From Longimicrobiales bacterium (GTDB lineage: Bacteria > Gemmatimonadota > Gemmatimonadetes > Longimicrobiales > Gaopeijiaceae): DNA of 64,000 nt. The position numbers and the translations under genes were made by a program. The stretch spans positions 2,698,576 to 2,762,575 of the forward strand of contig OX639991.1 of the NCBI GenBank assembly GCA_951828585.1, read 5' to 3'. How positions within the stretch are numbered: position 1 is the stretch's first letter; each line of letters begins with the position of its first letter. The notes beneath the pieces were generated by a model that searched no databases, was not told the origin of the DNA, and saw only the letters and a list, made by a program, of their open reading frames with translations. Positions 16,624-25,562 of this stretch are shown here, piece by piece.

Positions 16624-19600
16624 ATGATCAGACGCCGAGAAGACGCCGGACGCCGAGAGGACCCTGCAAGCCCCCATGTTGCCTTGCGGCGTGCCCTGCC
16701 GGCCCTGGTGCCGATCCTGGTAGTCGCCGCGTGGGTGACGGCGTGCGCTGACGATCCGGCGAGTCCGCCGGAGGCAGCTGCGGCGGGAGCTCTCGCCTAC
16801 GCGGTACAGTCGGACCGGGATGCGCTCGTGGCACTGTACCATGCGACCGACGGCCCGAACTGGACGGACAACACGAACTGGCTGAGCGACGCGTCGCTGG
16901 ACGAATGGTACGGAGTCGAGGCGAATTCTGCCGGCCGGGTCGTTGCGTTGAACCTCTCCGGGCGGTGGGATGACGATGCGCGTGAGTGGGTGCCGCACGG
17001 CCTCACGGGACCGATTCCCGCGGAACTCGTAGGCTTGTCGAGTCTGGTATCCCTTGATCTTTCCGTCAACCAGCTGACGGGCGCGATTTCCCCGGAACTC
17101 GGCAACCTGTCGAATCTGCAGGTCCTCAACCTGCGCAACAACGAGCTGGCGGGCGCGATTCCCCCCGAACTCGGGAGCCTGTCGAATCTGCGGGTCCTCA
17201 ACCTGGTCGTCAACAAGCTGGCGGGCGCGATTCCCCCCGAACTCGGGAGCCTGTCGAATCTGCGGCATCTCTACCTGTCCTCCAACCAGCTGACGGGCGC
17301 GATTCCCCCGGAATTAGGCAACCTGTCGAATCTGCGGGACCTCAACCTGCACTTTAACCAGTTGGCGGGCGCGGTTCCCCCGGAACTCGGCAACCTGTCG
17401 AATCTGTGGGTCCTCAACCTGCGCAACAACGAGCTGGCGGGCGCGATTCCCCCGGAACTCGGCAACCTGTCGAATCTGTGGGTCCTCAACCTGATCGTCA
17501 ACGAGCTGACGGGCGCGATTCCCCCCGAACTCGGCAGCCTGTCGAATCTCGTGTCGCTCTGGCTTGACGACAACGGGCTCCTACGGGGCTCAATGCCTGT
17601 CTGGCTGCTCGATCTGGAGAACCTGGCACACTTCGGATACTCCGGCACCCGCATCTGCGTGCCGGACAACGCGGAGATTGCGGCTTGGCTCGAAGGCTTG
17701 CAGACCCACCGGGGCTCGGGCGTGCAGTGCGTGGCGAGCGACCGCGCGGCCCTCGAGGCGCTATACCACGCGACCGGCGGGCCGAACTGGGCCGACAACG
17801 CGAACTGGCTGTCCGATGCGCCGCTGGGGGAGTGGTACGGAGTGGAGACGGATTCGGCCGGCCAGGTCGCCGGATTGAACCTCGCCGGGCGGCGGGATGC
17901 CGCAACGGGCGAGTGGGTGCGTCATGGGCTGAACGGGCCGGTTCCGGCAGCGCTCGCCAATCTGTCGAGCGTGGAGTCCCTCGATCTTTCCGTCAACCAG
18001 CTAGCGGGTGCGATTCCCCCGGAGCTGGGCAGCTTGTCGGACCTGCGCGATCTCAGCCTGTCCGACAACCAGCTGGAGGGTGCGATCCCCCCGGAGCTGG
18101 GCAGCTTGTCGGACCTGCGCGATCTCAGCCTGTCCGACAACCAGCTGGAGGGCAGCATACCGGCAGAGATCGGCGGTTTGTCGAGTCTGGAATCGCTCTG
18201 GCTTGAGGACAACGAGCGGCTATGGGGGACTCTGCCTCTGTCGCTGCTCGGTCTGGAGAACCTGGCGCACTTCGGGTATTCCGGCACCCGCCTTTGCGCG
18301 CCGGACGACCCGGAGATGGCGCGCTGGCTCGAAGGTTTGCAGACCCACCGGGGCTCGGGCGTAGACTGCGTCGCGAGCGACCGCGCGGTCCTCGAGGCGC
18401 TGTACCACGCGACCGACGGCCCGGACTGGGTCGATGCCGACAACTGGCTGACCGAAGCGCCGCTGGCGGAGTGGTACGGAGTGGAGACGGATTCGACAGG
18501 CAGGGTGGTCGCACTGGATCTCTCCGGGCGGCTGGACGACGCAACCGGGGAGTGGCTGCCGCATGGCCTGAGCGGGCCGGTTCCGGTCGAACTCGGCATT
18601 CTATCGAGTCTCGAGTCCCTTGATCTGTCCATCAACCAGCTGACCGGTGCGATTCCCCCGGAGCTCGGCGGCCTGGCGCATCTTCGAGCGCTCGGTCTGG
18701 CCGGCAACCAGTTGACGGGGGTGATTCCTGAGGAACTCGGCATTCTGGCGGATCTGGAATCGCTCTGGCTTGAAGACAACGAGCGGCTGCTGGGCTCGCT
18801 GCCTCGGTGGCTGCTCGCTCTTCACAACCTGGCGCACTTCGGATACTCCGGCACAGGCCTCTGCGTGCCGGACGACGCTGGGATTGTGGCGTGGCTGGGC
18901 GGCCTGGAGACCCACAGAGGCTCGGGCGTTGACTGCGTGGCGAACGACCGCGCGGCGCTCGTGGCGCTGTACAATGCGACCGATGGTCCGCGTTGGGTTG
19001 ACAGCGAGAACTGGCTGAGCGACGCGCCGCTGGGGGAGTGGTATGGGGTGGAGACCGATGCCACTGGCCGCGTTGCAGGCCTGGATCTCCAAGGCCGGTG
19101 GGACGAGGAAGCGCGAGAATGGATCCCGCATGGCCTGACCGGCCCGATCCCGCCCGAACTCGGCGGGCTGTCGGATTTGGCGTACCTCAACCTGCGCAAC
19201 AACGAGCTGGCGGGCGCGATTCCCTCGGAACTCGGGAGCCTGTCGAATCTGCGGGTCCTCAACCTGATCTCCAACGAGCTGGCGGGCGCGATTCCCCCGG
19301 AACTCGGGAGCCTGTCGAATCTGCGCGACCTCCACCTGTCCTCCAACCAGCTGACGGGCGCGATTCCCCCGGAACTCGGCAACCTGGCGGATTTGCGGTA
19401 CCTCAACCTGTCCTCCAACCAGCTGGCGGGCGCGATTCCCCCGGAACTCGGCAACCTGTCGAATCTGCGGTATCTCTACCTGCGCACCAACCAGCTGACG
19501 GGCGCGATCCCCCCGGAACTCGGCAGCCTGTCGAATCTGCGGTATCTCTACCTGCGCACCAACCAGCTGACGGGCGCGATCCCCCCGGAACTCGGCAGCC

Positions 19601-22600
19601 TGTCGAATCTGCGGTATCTCCACCTGTCGTCCAACAAGCTGACGGGCGGGATTCCCCCCGAACTCGGGAGCCTGTCGAACCTCGAAAGCCTGTCGCTCGG
19701 CTGGAACGAACTCACTGGCCCGATGCCCCGGAGTCTCTTGCAACTCGTCAACTTGACGGAGCTCGAGTTCAGATGGAACGATGGTCTCTGTGCCCCGGGC
19801 ACCGCCAATTTCGGCACGTGGCTGGAGGAGATCGAAGAGGCCGAAGGGCCATTCTGCAACAACGCCGACAGGGAGGCACTGGAGCTGCTCTTCGAGACCG
19901 CTGGCGGCAGCGGCTGGACCAGGTCGGACAGGTGGCGCGATACTCAGGCGCTGGCGGAATGGCACGGAGTGACGGCGGACACCCTCGGCCGGGTATCCGC
20001 CCTTGACCTCGGTGGCAACGGGCTCGCGGGGAAGGTGCCGCCCTGGAGCCGGGGGGCACTGGCCCAATTGACCGAGCTGAGGATCGGCGAGAACGCCGAC
20101 CTTGCCGGCCGGTTGCCGCTGTCGCTGGCCGACCTGTCCCTTCGGGTTCTTCACTATGCGGATACGGGCGTGTGCGCTCCGGCAGATGAGGCCTTCGCCA
20201 GATGGCTCAACTCCATTGCGTCGCACGAGGGGACCGGGTTGGATTGCGCGCCCCTGTCGGACCGCGAAATCCTGGAGATTGTGTACGCAGCTGCTGGCGG
20301 CCCGGATTGGACGAACAGCGCTAACTGGCTTACCGACCGGCCGCTTGCACGATGGTATGGAGTCGAGGTGGACAGCCGCGGACGGGTGACCGGCCTCGAG
20401 ATAACCTACAATCGTCTCGCCGGGTCGATCCCGCCCGAAATCGGAAGACTGACTGAGTTGCAGGACCTGGTTCTCGGGGGGTTTTCCGGCGGGCTGACGG
20501 GCACGATCCCGCCCCAAATCGGCAACCTTGCCAATCTGCGGTCCTTGTACCTCTTCCAGACAGGTCTCAAGGGCAAGATCCCCGGCCAACTCGGCGAGCT
20601 TGCCAACCTGCAGCGGCTAATTCTCGCCGGTAACGACCTGACAGGCTCGATTCCACCCGAACTCGGCAACCTGGGCAACTTGTGGGATCTCCAACTCGAT
20701 GAGAACAAACTCACGGGCGCGATCCCGGGTGAGCTCGCCGGCTTGGCCAAACTGCAGCGGCTATATCTCGCCGGTAACGAGCTGACAGGCTCGATTCCGG
20801 CCCGACTAGGCGATCTTGTCCACCTGGCGGAGCTGGACCTGGGCCGGAACAGGTTGACAGGCTCGTTACCAACGGAAATTGCCAGCCTGGCCAACCTCAG
20901 AGGCCTCTATCTCGGCCACAACGACTTGGCGGGCACCGTACCGCGGGAGTTCGGCAGGTTGACCCGCCTGCGAGTACTTGCCTTGTCGGGCAACACCATC
21001 ATGTCCGGAGCCCTTCCGTCGAGCCTGACCAGTCTCCGGTCGCTGGAGACCCTCGCGGCCGGCGGGACGCAGCTCTGCGCGCCCTCGGACCCGCGCTTCC
21101 TGGAATGGCTGGATCAACTCCCAACCCAGAGGGTGGTGCGTTGCGGAACGGTGCCTGCGGTGGCCTATCTCGTCCAGTCCGTGCAGTCCCGGGACTTTCC
21201 GGTGCCGCTAGTCGCCGGCAAGGAAGCACTTCTGCGCGTCTTCGTCACGGCCGCCCGGGACAACGATGAGCGTCTGCCCCCGGTCCGGGCCTCGTTCCAC
21301 GTCAACGGCGCGCTCGCCCACGTTGCCGACCTACCGGGCAAGCCCGGCCCGATACCAACCGACGTGGACGAGGGGTCATTGGCGGGATCCGCCAACGGAG
21401 TGATTCCGGGAGAGGTGGTGCAACCGGGGCTCGAGATGGTGATCGAGGTCGACCCGGATGAAACTCTGGATCCCTCGCTGGGCGTCGCGAGGCGGATTCC
21501 GGAGACCGGCCGCTTGGCGGTTGACGTGCGCGCCATGCCCATCCTGGACCTCACGGTGATTCCGTTTCTGTGGACCACCAGTCCCGACTCGGCCATCCTG
21601 GACCACACGGCGGGGATGGCGGCCGATCCGGATGGTCACGAGCTGCTCGCGGAGACGCGCGTTCTGCTTCCCGTCGGCGGCCTGCAAGTAACGGCCCACG
21701 ACCCGGTGCTCACGTCGAGCAACAATGTGTTCCAGCTGTTGTCTGAAACGGCTGCGATCCGGGCTCTCGAGGGAGGAGGAGGCCACTGGAAGGGCATGAT
21801 GTCAGGACCCATCACCGGGGCCGGGGGCGTGGCTTACCGCCCGGGCCGGGTCAGCTTCTCAGCTCCTTCTGTCAGCATCATCGCACACGAGCTGGGCCAT
21901 AACATGAACCTCCAACACGCACCGTGCGGAGGTGCCGGGGGCCCGGATCCGGCCTTTCCGTATAGGGACGGATCGATCGGCGCCTGGGGCTTCGACCTTG
22001 ACCGCGGGAGGCTGGTGCGCCCAAGCAGACCGGACCTGATGTCCTATTGCGGCGGGTGGGTCAGCGACTACCACTTTTCCAAGGGGCTGCGGTTCCGCCT
22101 TGCAGACGAAGGAGATGACAGCCCGGCCACGGTGTCCGAGCCCGCGGCCTCGCTCTTGCTGTGGGGCGGCGTCGACTCCACGGGCACGCCGTTCCTCGAG
22201 CCTGCCTTCGTGGTGGACGCGCCGTCGACGCTGCCAGCGTCCGCCGCGGAATACGCGGTCACCGGAAGAGACAGCGGAGGCGGCCAGCTCTTCTACCTCT
22301 CGTTCGCCATGCCCGAGCAGGCTGATGGCAACGGGAGCTCCTCCTTTGTACTTGTCGTGCCCGTTCGCCCGGAGTGGGCCGGAGAGCTGACCTCCATCTC
22401 GCTCGCGGGCCCGGGTGGATCAGTCACGCTGGACGCGGAGAGTGAACAGCCCATGGCCATCCTGCGCAACCCGCGAACCGGGCAGGTGCGGGGCATCCTG
22501 CGTGATCTGCCGCCGCAGGCCCAAGCCGCCATGGACGTGGCCGGGCGCGCCGCCGGACCGGGGCTGGAGGTATTCTTCAGCCGGGGGATTCCGGGCGCGG

Positions 22601-22617
22601 AGGCGTGGAGGCGGTAG
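16624..22617 (+). CDS. Giant LRR lipoprotein with C-terminal metzincin-like domain
   Basis: From ATG 16624 the protein has 1997 residues (GTG 16573 is an alternative start). ALPALVPILVVAAWVTAC is a lipoprotein signal with Cys at about residue 41. Six modules each begin with a DRxALxALYxATxGPxW-NWL-EWYGV cap (about residues 64, 370, 583, 772, 1080, 1211). Most caps lead into 24-residue leucine-rich repeats of the plant/receptor type (LxxLxLxxNxLxGxIPPELG). Several modules close with a cap containing HFGYSGT and a Cys pair (for example RICVP ... GVQC). After about residue 1510 the LRRs give way to a domain containing HELGHNMNLQH (about 1755-1765), the HExxHxxxxxH zinc site of metzincins, as in M66-like peptidases. 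It is probably an outer-surface protein that binds a partner through the LRRs and cuts it. Confidence 0.9.
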   Translation: MIRRREDAGRREDPASPHVALRRALPALVPILVVAAWVTACADDPASPPEAAAAGALAYAVQSDRDALVALYHATDGPNWTDNTNWLSDASLDEWYGVEANSAGRVVALNLSGRWDDDAREWVPHGLTGPIPAELVGLSSLVSLDLSVNQLTGAISPELGNLSNLQVLNLRNNELAGAIPPELGSLSNLRVLNLVVNKLAGAIPPELGSLSNLRHLYLSSNQLTGAIPPELGNLSNLRDLNLHFNQLAGAVPPELGNLSNLWVLNLRNNELAGAIPPELGNLSNLWVLNLIVNELTGAIPPELGSLSNLVSLWLDDNGLLRGSMPVWLLDLENLAHFGYSGTRICVPDNAEIAAWLEGLQTHRGSGVQCVASDRAALEALYHATGGPNWADNANWLSDAPLGEWYGVETDSAGQVAGLNLAGRRDAATGEWVRHGLNGPVPAALANLSSVESLDLSVNQLAGAIPPELGSLSDLRDLSLSDNQLEGAIPPELGSLSDLRDLSLSDNQLEGSIPAEIGGLSSLESLWLEDNERLWGTLPLSLLGLENLAHFGYSGTRLCAPDDPEMARWLEGLQTHRGSGVDCVASDRAVLEALYHATDGPDWVDADNWLTEAPLAEWYGVETDSTGRVVALDLSGRLDDATGEWLPHGLSGPVPVELGILSSLESLDLSINQLTGAIPPELGGLAHLRALGLAGNQLTGVIPEELGILADLESLWLEDNERLLGSLPRWLLALHNLAHFGYSGTGLCVPDDAGIVAWLGGLETHRGSGVDCVANDRAALVALYNATDGPRWVDSENWLSDAPLGEWYGVETDATGRVAGLDLQGRWDEEAREWIPHGLTGPIPPELGGLSDLAYLNLRNNELAGAIPSELGSLSNLRVLNLISNELAGAIPPELGSLSNLRDLHLSSNQLTGAIPPELGNLADLRYLNLSSNQLAGAIPPELGNLSNLRYLYLRTNQLTGAIPPELGSLSNLRYLYLRTNQLTGAIPPELGSLSNLRYLHLSSNKLTGGIPPELGSLSNLESLSLGWNELTGPMPRSLLQLVNLTELEFRWNDGLCAPGTANFGTWLEEIEEAEGPFCNNADREALELLFETAGGSGWTRSDRWRDTQALAEWHGVTADTLGRVSALDLGGNGLAGKVPPWSRGALAQLTELRIGENADLAGRLPLSLADLSLRVLHYADTGVCAPADEAFARWLNSIASHEGTGLDCAPLSDREILEIVYAAAGGPDWTNSANWLTDRPLARWYGVEVDSRGRVTGLEITYNRLAGSIPPEIGRLTELQDLVLGGFSGGLTGTIPPQIGNLANLRSLYLFQTGLKGKIPGQLGELANLQRLILAGNDLTGSIPPELGNLGNLWDLQLDENKLTGAIPGELAGLAKLQRLYLAGNELTGSIPARLGDLVHLAELDLGRNRLTGSLPTEIASLANLRGLYLGHNDLAGTVPREFGRLTRLRVLALSGNTIMSGALPSSLTSLRSLETLAAGGTQLCAPSDPRFLEWLDQLPTQRVVRCGTVPAVAYLVQSVQSRDFPVPLVAGKEALLRVFVTAARDNDERLPPVRASFHVNGALAHVADLPGKPGPIPTDVDEGSLAGSANGVIPGEVVQPGLEMVIEVDPDETLDPSLGVARRIPETGRLAVDVRAMPILDLTVIPFLWTTSPDSAILDHTAGMAADPDGHELLAETRVLLPVGGLQVTAHDPVLTSSNNVFQLLSETAAIRALEGGGGHWKGMMSGPITGAGGVAYRPGRVSFSAPSVSIIAHELGHNMNLQHAPCGGAGGPDPAFPYRDGSIGAWGFDLDRGRLVRPSRPDLMSYCGGWVSDYHFSKGLRFRLADEGDDSPATVSEPAASLLLWGGVDSTGTPFLEPAFVVDAPSTLPASAAEYAVTGRDSGGGQLFYLSFAMPEQADGNGSSSFVLVVPVRPEWAGELTSISLAGPGGSVTLDAESEQPMAILRNPRTGQVRGILRDLPPQAQAAMDVAGRAAGPGLEVFFSRGIPGAEAWRR
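17035..17560 (+). repeat. 72-bp leucine-rich repeat array (module 1)
   Basis: About seven in-frame 72-base repeats encode LSNLRxLxLxxNxLxGAIPPELG units. Neighbouring units are nearly identical in DNA (the 'ctgtcgaatctg' core recurs every 72 bases), so they arose by recent tandem duplication and are prone to change in copy number. Confidence 0.85.
19150..19690 (+). repeat. 72-bp leucine-rich repeat array (module 4)
   Basis: This is a second array of about seven or eight 72-base LRR units. The units at about 19465-19610 are almost exact copies of each other (RTNQLTGAIPPELGSLSNL), and the array strongly resembles that of module 1. This suggests exchange of units between modules or duplication of whole modules. 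Confidence 0.85.
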
Positions 22618-22671
22618 CCGGCCTCGGCGTTTTCGTCGTCGCGCAGTTTGTCATTCCGGCAGGCGGTTTAT

Positions 22672-23518
22672 CTATGGACTCCCCGGCATCGTCAGCAACG
22701 CCGCGTACAGATCGATCGCATACCACAGATTCGCGATCCGCAGGTTCTCGTCGGGGGCGTGCTGGTTGTTGTCGTGATTGGCCACCGGAACCACGATGGC
22801 CGGCTTCCCCGCGACATCCGTGAACAGGTAGAGCGGTAGCGTCCCTCCCATCCCCGGCGCGAGCACCAGCGATCCCGGCCCGAAGGCGCGAACAGACGCA
22901 CGCGACGCAGCCCCGATCACCTGCTGTACATACGGGTCCGCCATGCTCGTGCGCGCCGCCGGGTAGCCCCCGCCCCCCGTCACCTTGGCGATGCGGGGAT
23001 GCCGCAGCCGCGCCTCCATGCCGGGATCCTCGGACACGACATGGAATCCCTGCCCCACGATGTGATCCACGATGAGCTGGCGCAGATGGTCGGGCTCGCA
23101 GGAGGTCGCGGATGTAGAGCGCGTTGCGCGTGATGTCCTCGGTGTCGCTCGCCCGGTTGGGGTAGGTGAGCAGCTCCGCGAAGTCGCGCACGATCTCCGC
23201 CTCGTGGGCGCGGCGGTATTCCCCGGCGATGTCCGCGCCCTCCTGGCCGATGGCACCCATATCACCCATATCAGCGGACCCATACGATATGGGTTCGTCC
23301 CCTCGCGGATCGTCCGCACAGGCGGCCAGGGGCAGAAAGAGGGCGAACCAGGTGGCTGCGCGAACGCATCCGGCCAGGGCCAGGCGGGGCCGAGACGCGG
23401 CCAGGTCCACGCCGTCCGCCACCGGAACCGGTCGCGGCGGGTTCGGCGGCGGCACCGGAGGCCTCGGAGGCGGGGGAGGAACCGGCGGTTTCGGGCGCGG
23501 CTGGGGGGTAATCGTCAT
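22672..23518 (-). pseudogene. M20-family metallopeptidase relic
   Basis: From 23518 the frame encodes a proline-rich leader, a lipoprotein-like signal (ATWFALFLPLAAC) and the start of an M20 peptidase (EIVRDFAELLTYPNRASDTEDI split, then ALYIRDLLRA). Near 23100 the sequence jumps, in a different frame, to the C-terminal part: LIVDHIVGQGFHVV, GGYPAARTSMADP, LPLYLFTDVAGKPAIVVPVANHD in two pieces, and NLRIANLWYAIDLYAALLTM, ending at 22672. About 250 central residues with the zinc ligands and dimerisation domain are missing. The deletion plus frameshift make this a pseudogene. It follows the ricT gene by 11 bases, so it was formerly cotranscribed. Confidence 0.8.
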
Positions 23519-23528
23519 GGGTATCGCG

Positions 23529-24365
23529 TCAGTTCCTGTGCCGGCTCGACATCTCCTCTTTCAGGTCGGCCACCGTCACCACGCGCACGTCCCCCTCCGC
23601 GTCCCGCAGGGTGATCGTCTCATTGAAGATGTTCACGCTCACCACGCGTTCGCGCCCCCGGCCGGTCCTCAGGCTGCGCCCCTCGCGCGGGAACCGGCGG
23701 CGCGCCTCCACGTAGCTGTCGTGCTCGTACATCAGGCAGCACATCAGGCGCCCGCAGCACCCCGAGATCTGCGCCGGGTTCAGCGACAGCGACTGGTCCT
23801 TGGCCAGCTGCAGGCTGACGGGCTTCAGTTCGGGAAGCCACGTCGAACAGCAGAGTTCGCGCCCGCACCGCCCCACTCCCCCCAGCAGCGCGGCTTCGTC
23901 GCGCACGCCGATCTGCTTGAGCTCGATGCGGGTGCGGAAGGACCGCGCCAGGTCGCGCACCAGCGCCCGGAAGTCCACCCGCTTCTCGGCGGTGAAGTAG
24001 ATGATCAGCTTCTTGCGATCGAACTGCCACTCCGTCTCGGTGACCTTCATCTTGAGTCCGTGGCGGGCCACGTGACCGCGCGCTTCCAACCGAGCGCGCC
24101 GCTCGTCGTCGACCTTGTAGCGGGCGCGGGTGACTTCGTCGGGTTCGGCGCGGCGCAGCACCCGCGCGGTGGGCGTCGGCGTGGAGCATCCCCCGGAAGA
24201 AGAGCACTTCCGCTCGGCGATGCTGCCCAGCGCGGTGATCTGGCCGAAGTCCTCGCCGCGGTCGGCCTGCACGATGACGCGGTCGCCCGGGGTCAGGTCG
24301 AGGCCTCCGGTGTTGAAGTAGCCCCTTCGCGTGCCCTTGAATCGCACCTCGGCGAAAGCGGACAT
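23529..24365 (-). CDS. PSP1 domain protein (RicT/YaaT-like)
   Basis: This 278-residue protein has the PSP1 domain signature: GDRVIVQADRGEDFGQI near the N terminus, FDRKKLIIYFTAEKRVDFR, and the cysteine cluster GRCGRELCCSTWLPE ... SGCCGRLMCCLMYE. In Bacillus the homologue RicT (YaaT) is part of an iron-sulfur complex (RicA-RicF-RicT) that affects RNase Y maturation of transcripts. ATG 24365 directly abuts the TAG of accA, so the two are cotranslated. The role in this organism is inferred only from the family. Confidence 0.9.
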   Translation of the reverse strand: MSAFAEVRFKGTRRGYFNTGGLDLTPGDRVIVQADRGEDFGQITALGSIAERKCSSSGGCSTPTPTARVLRRAEPDEVTRARYKVDDERRARLEARGHVARHGLKMKVTETEWQFDRKKLIIYFTAEKRVDFRALVRDLARSFRTRIELKQIGVRDEAALLGGVGRCGRELCCSTWLPELKPVSLQLAKDQSLSLNPAQISGCCGRLMCCLMYEHDSYVEARRRFPREGRSLRTGRGRERVVSVNIFNETITLRDAEGDVRVVTVADLKEEMSSRHRN

Positions 24366-25340
24366 CTATCTGCCCGTGCCCGGCTCGGTCCAGGTGCCGA
24401 GGGCTTCGTACTTGGCCCAGCGCTCGGTGAGCAGGCGGTCGGTGTCCCTGGCGCCGAGCTCGTTGAGGTGGCGGGTGATGGCCTGCGCGACCGCCGCCAT
24501 GGTGGACGGCGGGTCGGCGTGCGCGCCGCCCGGGGGTTCGGCGATGACTTCGTCGGCGACACCCAGGGCCAGCAGGTCGGACGAGGTGAGGCGAAGGGCG
24601 TTGGCCGCCTTCTCCCGCTGTTCGGCCGAGCGCCAGAGGATCGCCGCGCACCCCTCGGGCGAGATGACCGAGTAGATGGAGTGCTCGAGAAGCAGGATCC
24701 GGTCGGTGACCCCCAGGGCCAGCGCCCCGCCGGAACCACCCTCGCCGATCACCACGCAGACGGTCGGCGTACGCAGCCGGGCCATCTCCCGCAGATTCGT
24801 GGCGATCGCCTCGGCCTGTCCCCGCTCCTCGGCGCCGAACCCGGGATACGCTCCCGGCGTGTCGATCAAGGTGACGACGGGCCGCCCGAACTTCTCGGCC
24901 ATCTTCATGAGGCGCAGCGCCTTGCGGTATCCCTCAGGGTGAGGCATGCCGAAGTTGCGGCGCAGGTTCTCCTTCATGTCCCGGCCCTTCTGGTGCCCGA
25001 TCACCATGACGGATCTGCCTTCGAGCCGGGCCCACCCACCGACGATGGCCTCGTCGTTGCGGTAGCGCCGGTCGCCCTTCAGCTCGAACCAGTCGGTAAA
25101 GATGCCGTCGATGTAGTCGAGGGTATAGGGACGTTTTGGATGGCGGGCGACCTGCACCTGCTCCATGGCAGTGAGGTTGCGGTAGGTCTCGTCGCGAAGG
25201 ACGTCGAGCTTCGCGGTGAGGACCCGCACCTCGTCCCGCACATCCAGACCGCGCCTGGCCGCCATGTCGCGCAGCCGGGCGATCTGTCCCTCTATCTCGA
25301 CGATGTCCCGCTCGAAAGCGAAGTGCGTTGAGGAAGACAT
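24366..25340 (-). CDS. accA: Acetyl-CoA carboxylase carboxyltransferase subunit alpha
   Basis: AccA with AccD transfers carboxyl from carboxybiotin to acetyl-CoA in fatty acid synthesis. The 324-residue length is standard. The coiled N terminus (EIEGQIARLRDMAARRGLD), RHPKRPYTLDYID, VIGHQKGRDMKENL, NFGMPHPEGYRKALRLM, TLIDTPGAYPGFGAEERG and GEGGSGGALALGV are all family hallmarks. The gene is followed without gap by the PSP1/ricT gene and then the M20 peptidase relic. accD is not in the window. Confidence 0.97.
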   Translation of the reverse strand: MSSSTHFAFERDIVEIEGQIARLRDMAARRGLDVRDEVRVLTAKLDVLRDETYRNLTAMEQVQVARHPKRPYTLDYIDGIFTDWFELKGDRRYRNDEAIVGGWARLEGRSVMVIGHQKGRDMKENLRRNFGMPHPEGYRKALRLMKMAEKFGRPVVTLIDTPGAYPGFGAEERGQAEAIATNLREMARLRTPTVCVVIGEGGSGGALALGVTDRILLLEHSIYSVISPEGCAAILWRSAEQREKAANALRLTSSDLLALGVADEVIAEPPGGAHADPPSTMAAVAQAITRHLNELGARDTDRLLTERWAKYEALGTWTEPGTGR

Positions 25341-25562
25341 CCGAGTATGCTCCTTGTTGGATTTGCTGGGGGATAAGGTAGGTGAAGGGGTTGGGATTGC
25401 GAAAGCGGGGGGGGCGACATGGTGACGGTTTGGTGAACGCGGGGGAGATGGTGGACGTATTCCTTAAGGTGCTCGAGTGTTTTCGGGTGTTTGGCGGAGG
25501 TCGTGCAGGGTCGCCGATCGGGCGCTGAGTAGCGAGAAGAACAATTCAACGGAGGACTGACC

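Noticed and set aside
17035-19690. Regular short repeats that could suggest a CRISPR array
   Set aside because: The repeat period is 72 bases, in frame, and encodes leucine-rich repeats with no unique spacers.
23263-23293. ACCCATATC...GATATGGGT inverted repeat as a regulatory site
   Set aside because: It lies inside the coding part of the M20 relic, far from a start, and has no supporting promoter elements.
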